NCBI RefSeq assembly: GCF_020567525.1
Contig: NZ_JAJCVI010000002.1
Span: 434,001 to 498,000, forward strand
DNA: 64,000 bases
Direction of reading: 5' to 3'
DNA from: Halorubellus salinus
GTDB lineage: Archaea; Halobacteriota; Halobacteria; Halobacteriales; Natrialbaceae
In this document: in pieces, positions 63,998 through 64,000 of the stretch
Layout of the letters: each line of letters opens with the position of its first letter
Numbering within the stretch: position 1 is the first letter of the stretch
The notes under the pieces: generated by a model
The model's input: the letters and a program-made list of their open reading frames with translations, nothing else
Databases searched by the model: none
What the model was told of the DNA's origin: nothing
Made by a program: the position numbers and the translations under genes

Positions 63998-64000
63998 TGG

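Overview
The window is a stretch of chromosome from an extremely halophilic archaeon (class Halobacteria). The evidence is very high G+C, strongly acidic predicted proteins, Tat-type lipoprotein signals, two proteins ending in PGF-CTERM-type sorting signals, archaeal L15e, L40e and proteasome alpha genes, and many small families known only from haloarchaea (types such as DUF5786, DUF5809, DUF5810, DUF6432 and Hvo_1808). Family names come from recalling motifs, not from a database search. No rRNA, CRISPR array, replication origin or complete prophage was seen.

Layout. 0-7.2 kb: the 5' end of psmA, a membrane-anchored protein plus a Nudix hydrolase, a DUF5519-like protein, a DMT exporter, rpl15e with a structured leader, an Hvo_1808-type lipoprotein and an AstE-like deacylase. 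7.2-13.6 kb: a tnpB-only IS200/IS605-type element beside tRNA-Thr, an enoyl-CoA hydratase-like gene, nadE, then tRNA-Gly(CCC) followed by repeated copies of its own 3' end, inverted repeats and small genes. This is the most accessory-looking part. 13.7-20.8 kb: an acyltransferase, several secreted proteins, an aldo/keto reductase, and pitA divergent from a PadR regulator. 20.8-29.9 kb: a PGF-CTERM surface protein, a site-2 protease, rpl40e, an MBL hydrolase, a DUF5786-DUF99-uracil-DNA glycosylase run, and the phnDCE importer. 30-39.3 kb: a large secreted protein with a PKD and a nuclease domain, hisH, DUF5809, DUF5810, rimI, an HPP protein, a trans-3-hydroxyproline dehydratase-like enzyme with its TetR regulator, and aconitase. 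39.5-50.6 kb: dUTPase, a lipoprotein, a bat-type HTH gene tangled with a CHY zinc-finger gene, a TraB/TIKI-like protein, a DMT exporter, a cupin/SnoaL pair, a zinc-finger HTH regulator, tRNA-Arg(CCG), a MATE exporter and a membrane-anchored 2Fe-2S ferredoxin. 50.7-64 kb: an ABC exporter, a 2H phosphoesterase, two more MBL hydrolases, a GNAT, a Usp, a gamma-glutamylcyclotransferase-like protein, a MATE protein with an acidic insertion, a second PGF-CTERM protein, a YgfZ-like protein and a double KaiC-domain ATPase.

Functional groupings. Clear operons are phnD-phnC-phnE (phosphorus-compound uptake), the ATPase-permease pair at 50.7-53.1 kb, DUF5786-DUF99, cupin-SnoaL, GNAT-Usp, hydroxyproline dehydratase-TetR, and the PGF-CTERM pair at 59.5-60.8 kb. 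Short tandem repeats recur in many intergenic gaps. No unmistakable new defence or biosynthetic system was found. The best leads are the tRNA-Gly repeat array, the secreted three-module nuclease with a 16-bp palindrome at its promoter, the HTH/CHY overlap, and the stand-alone TnpB.
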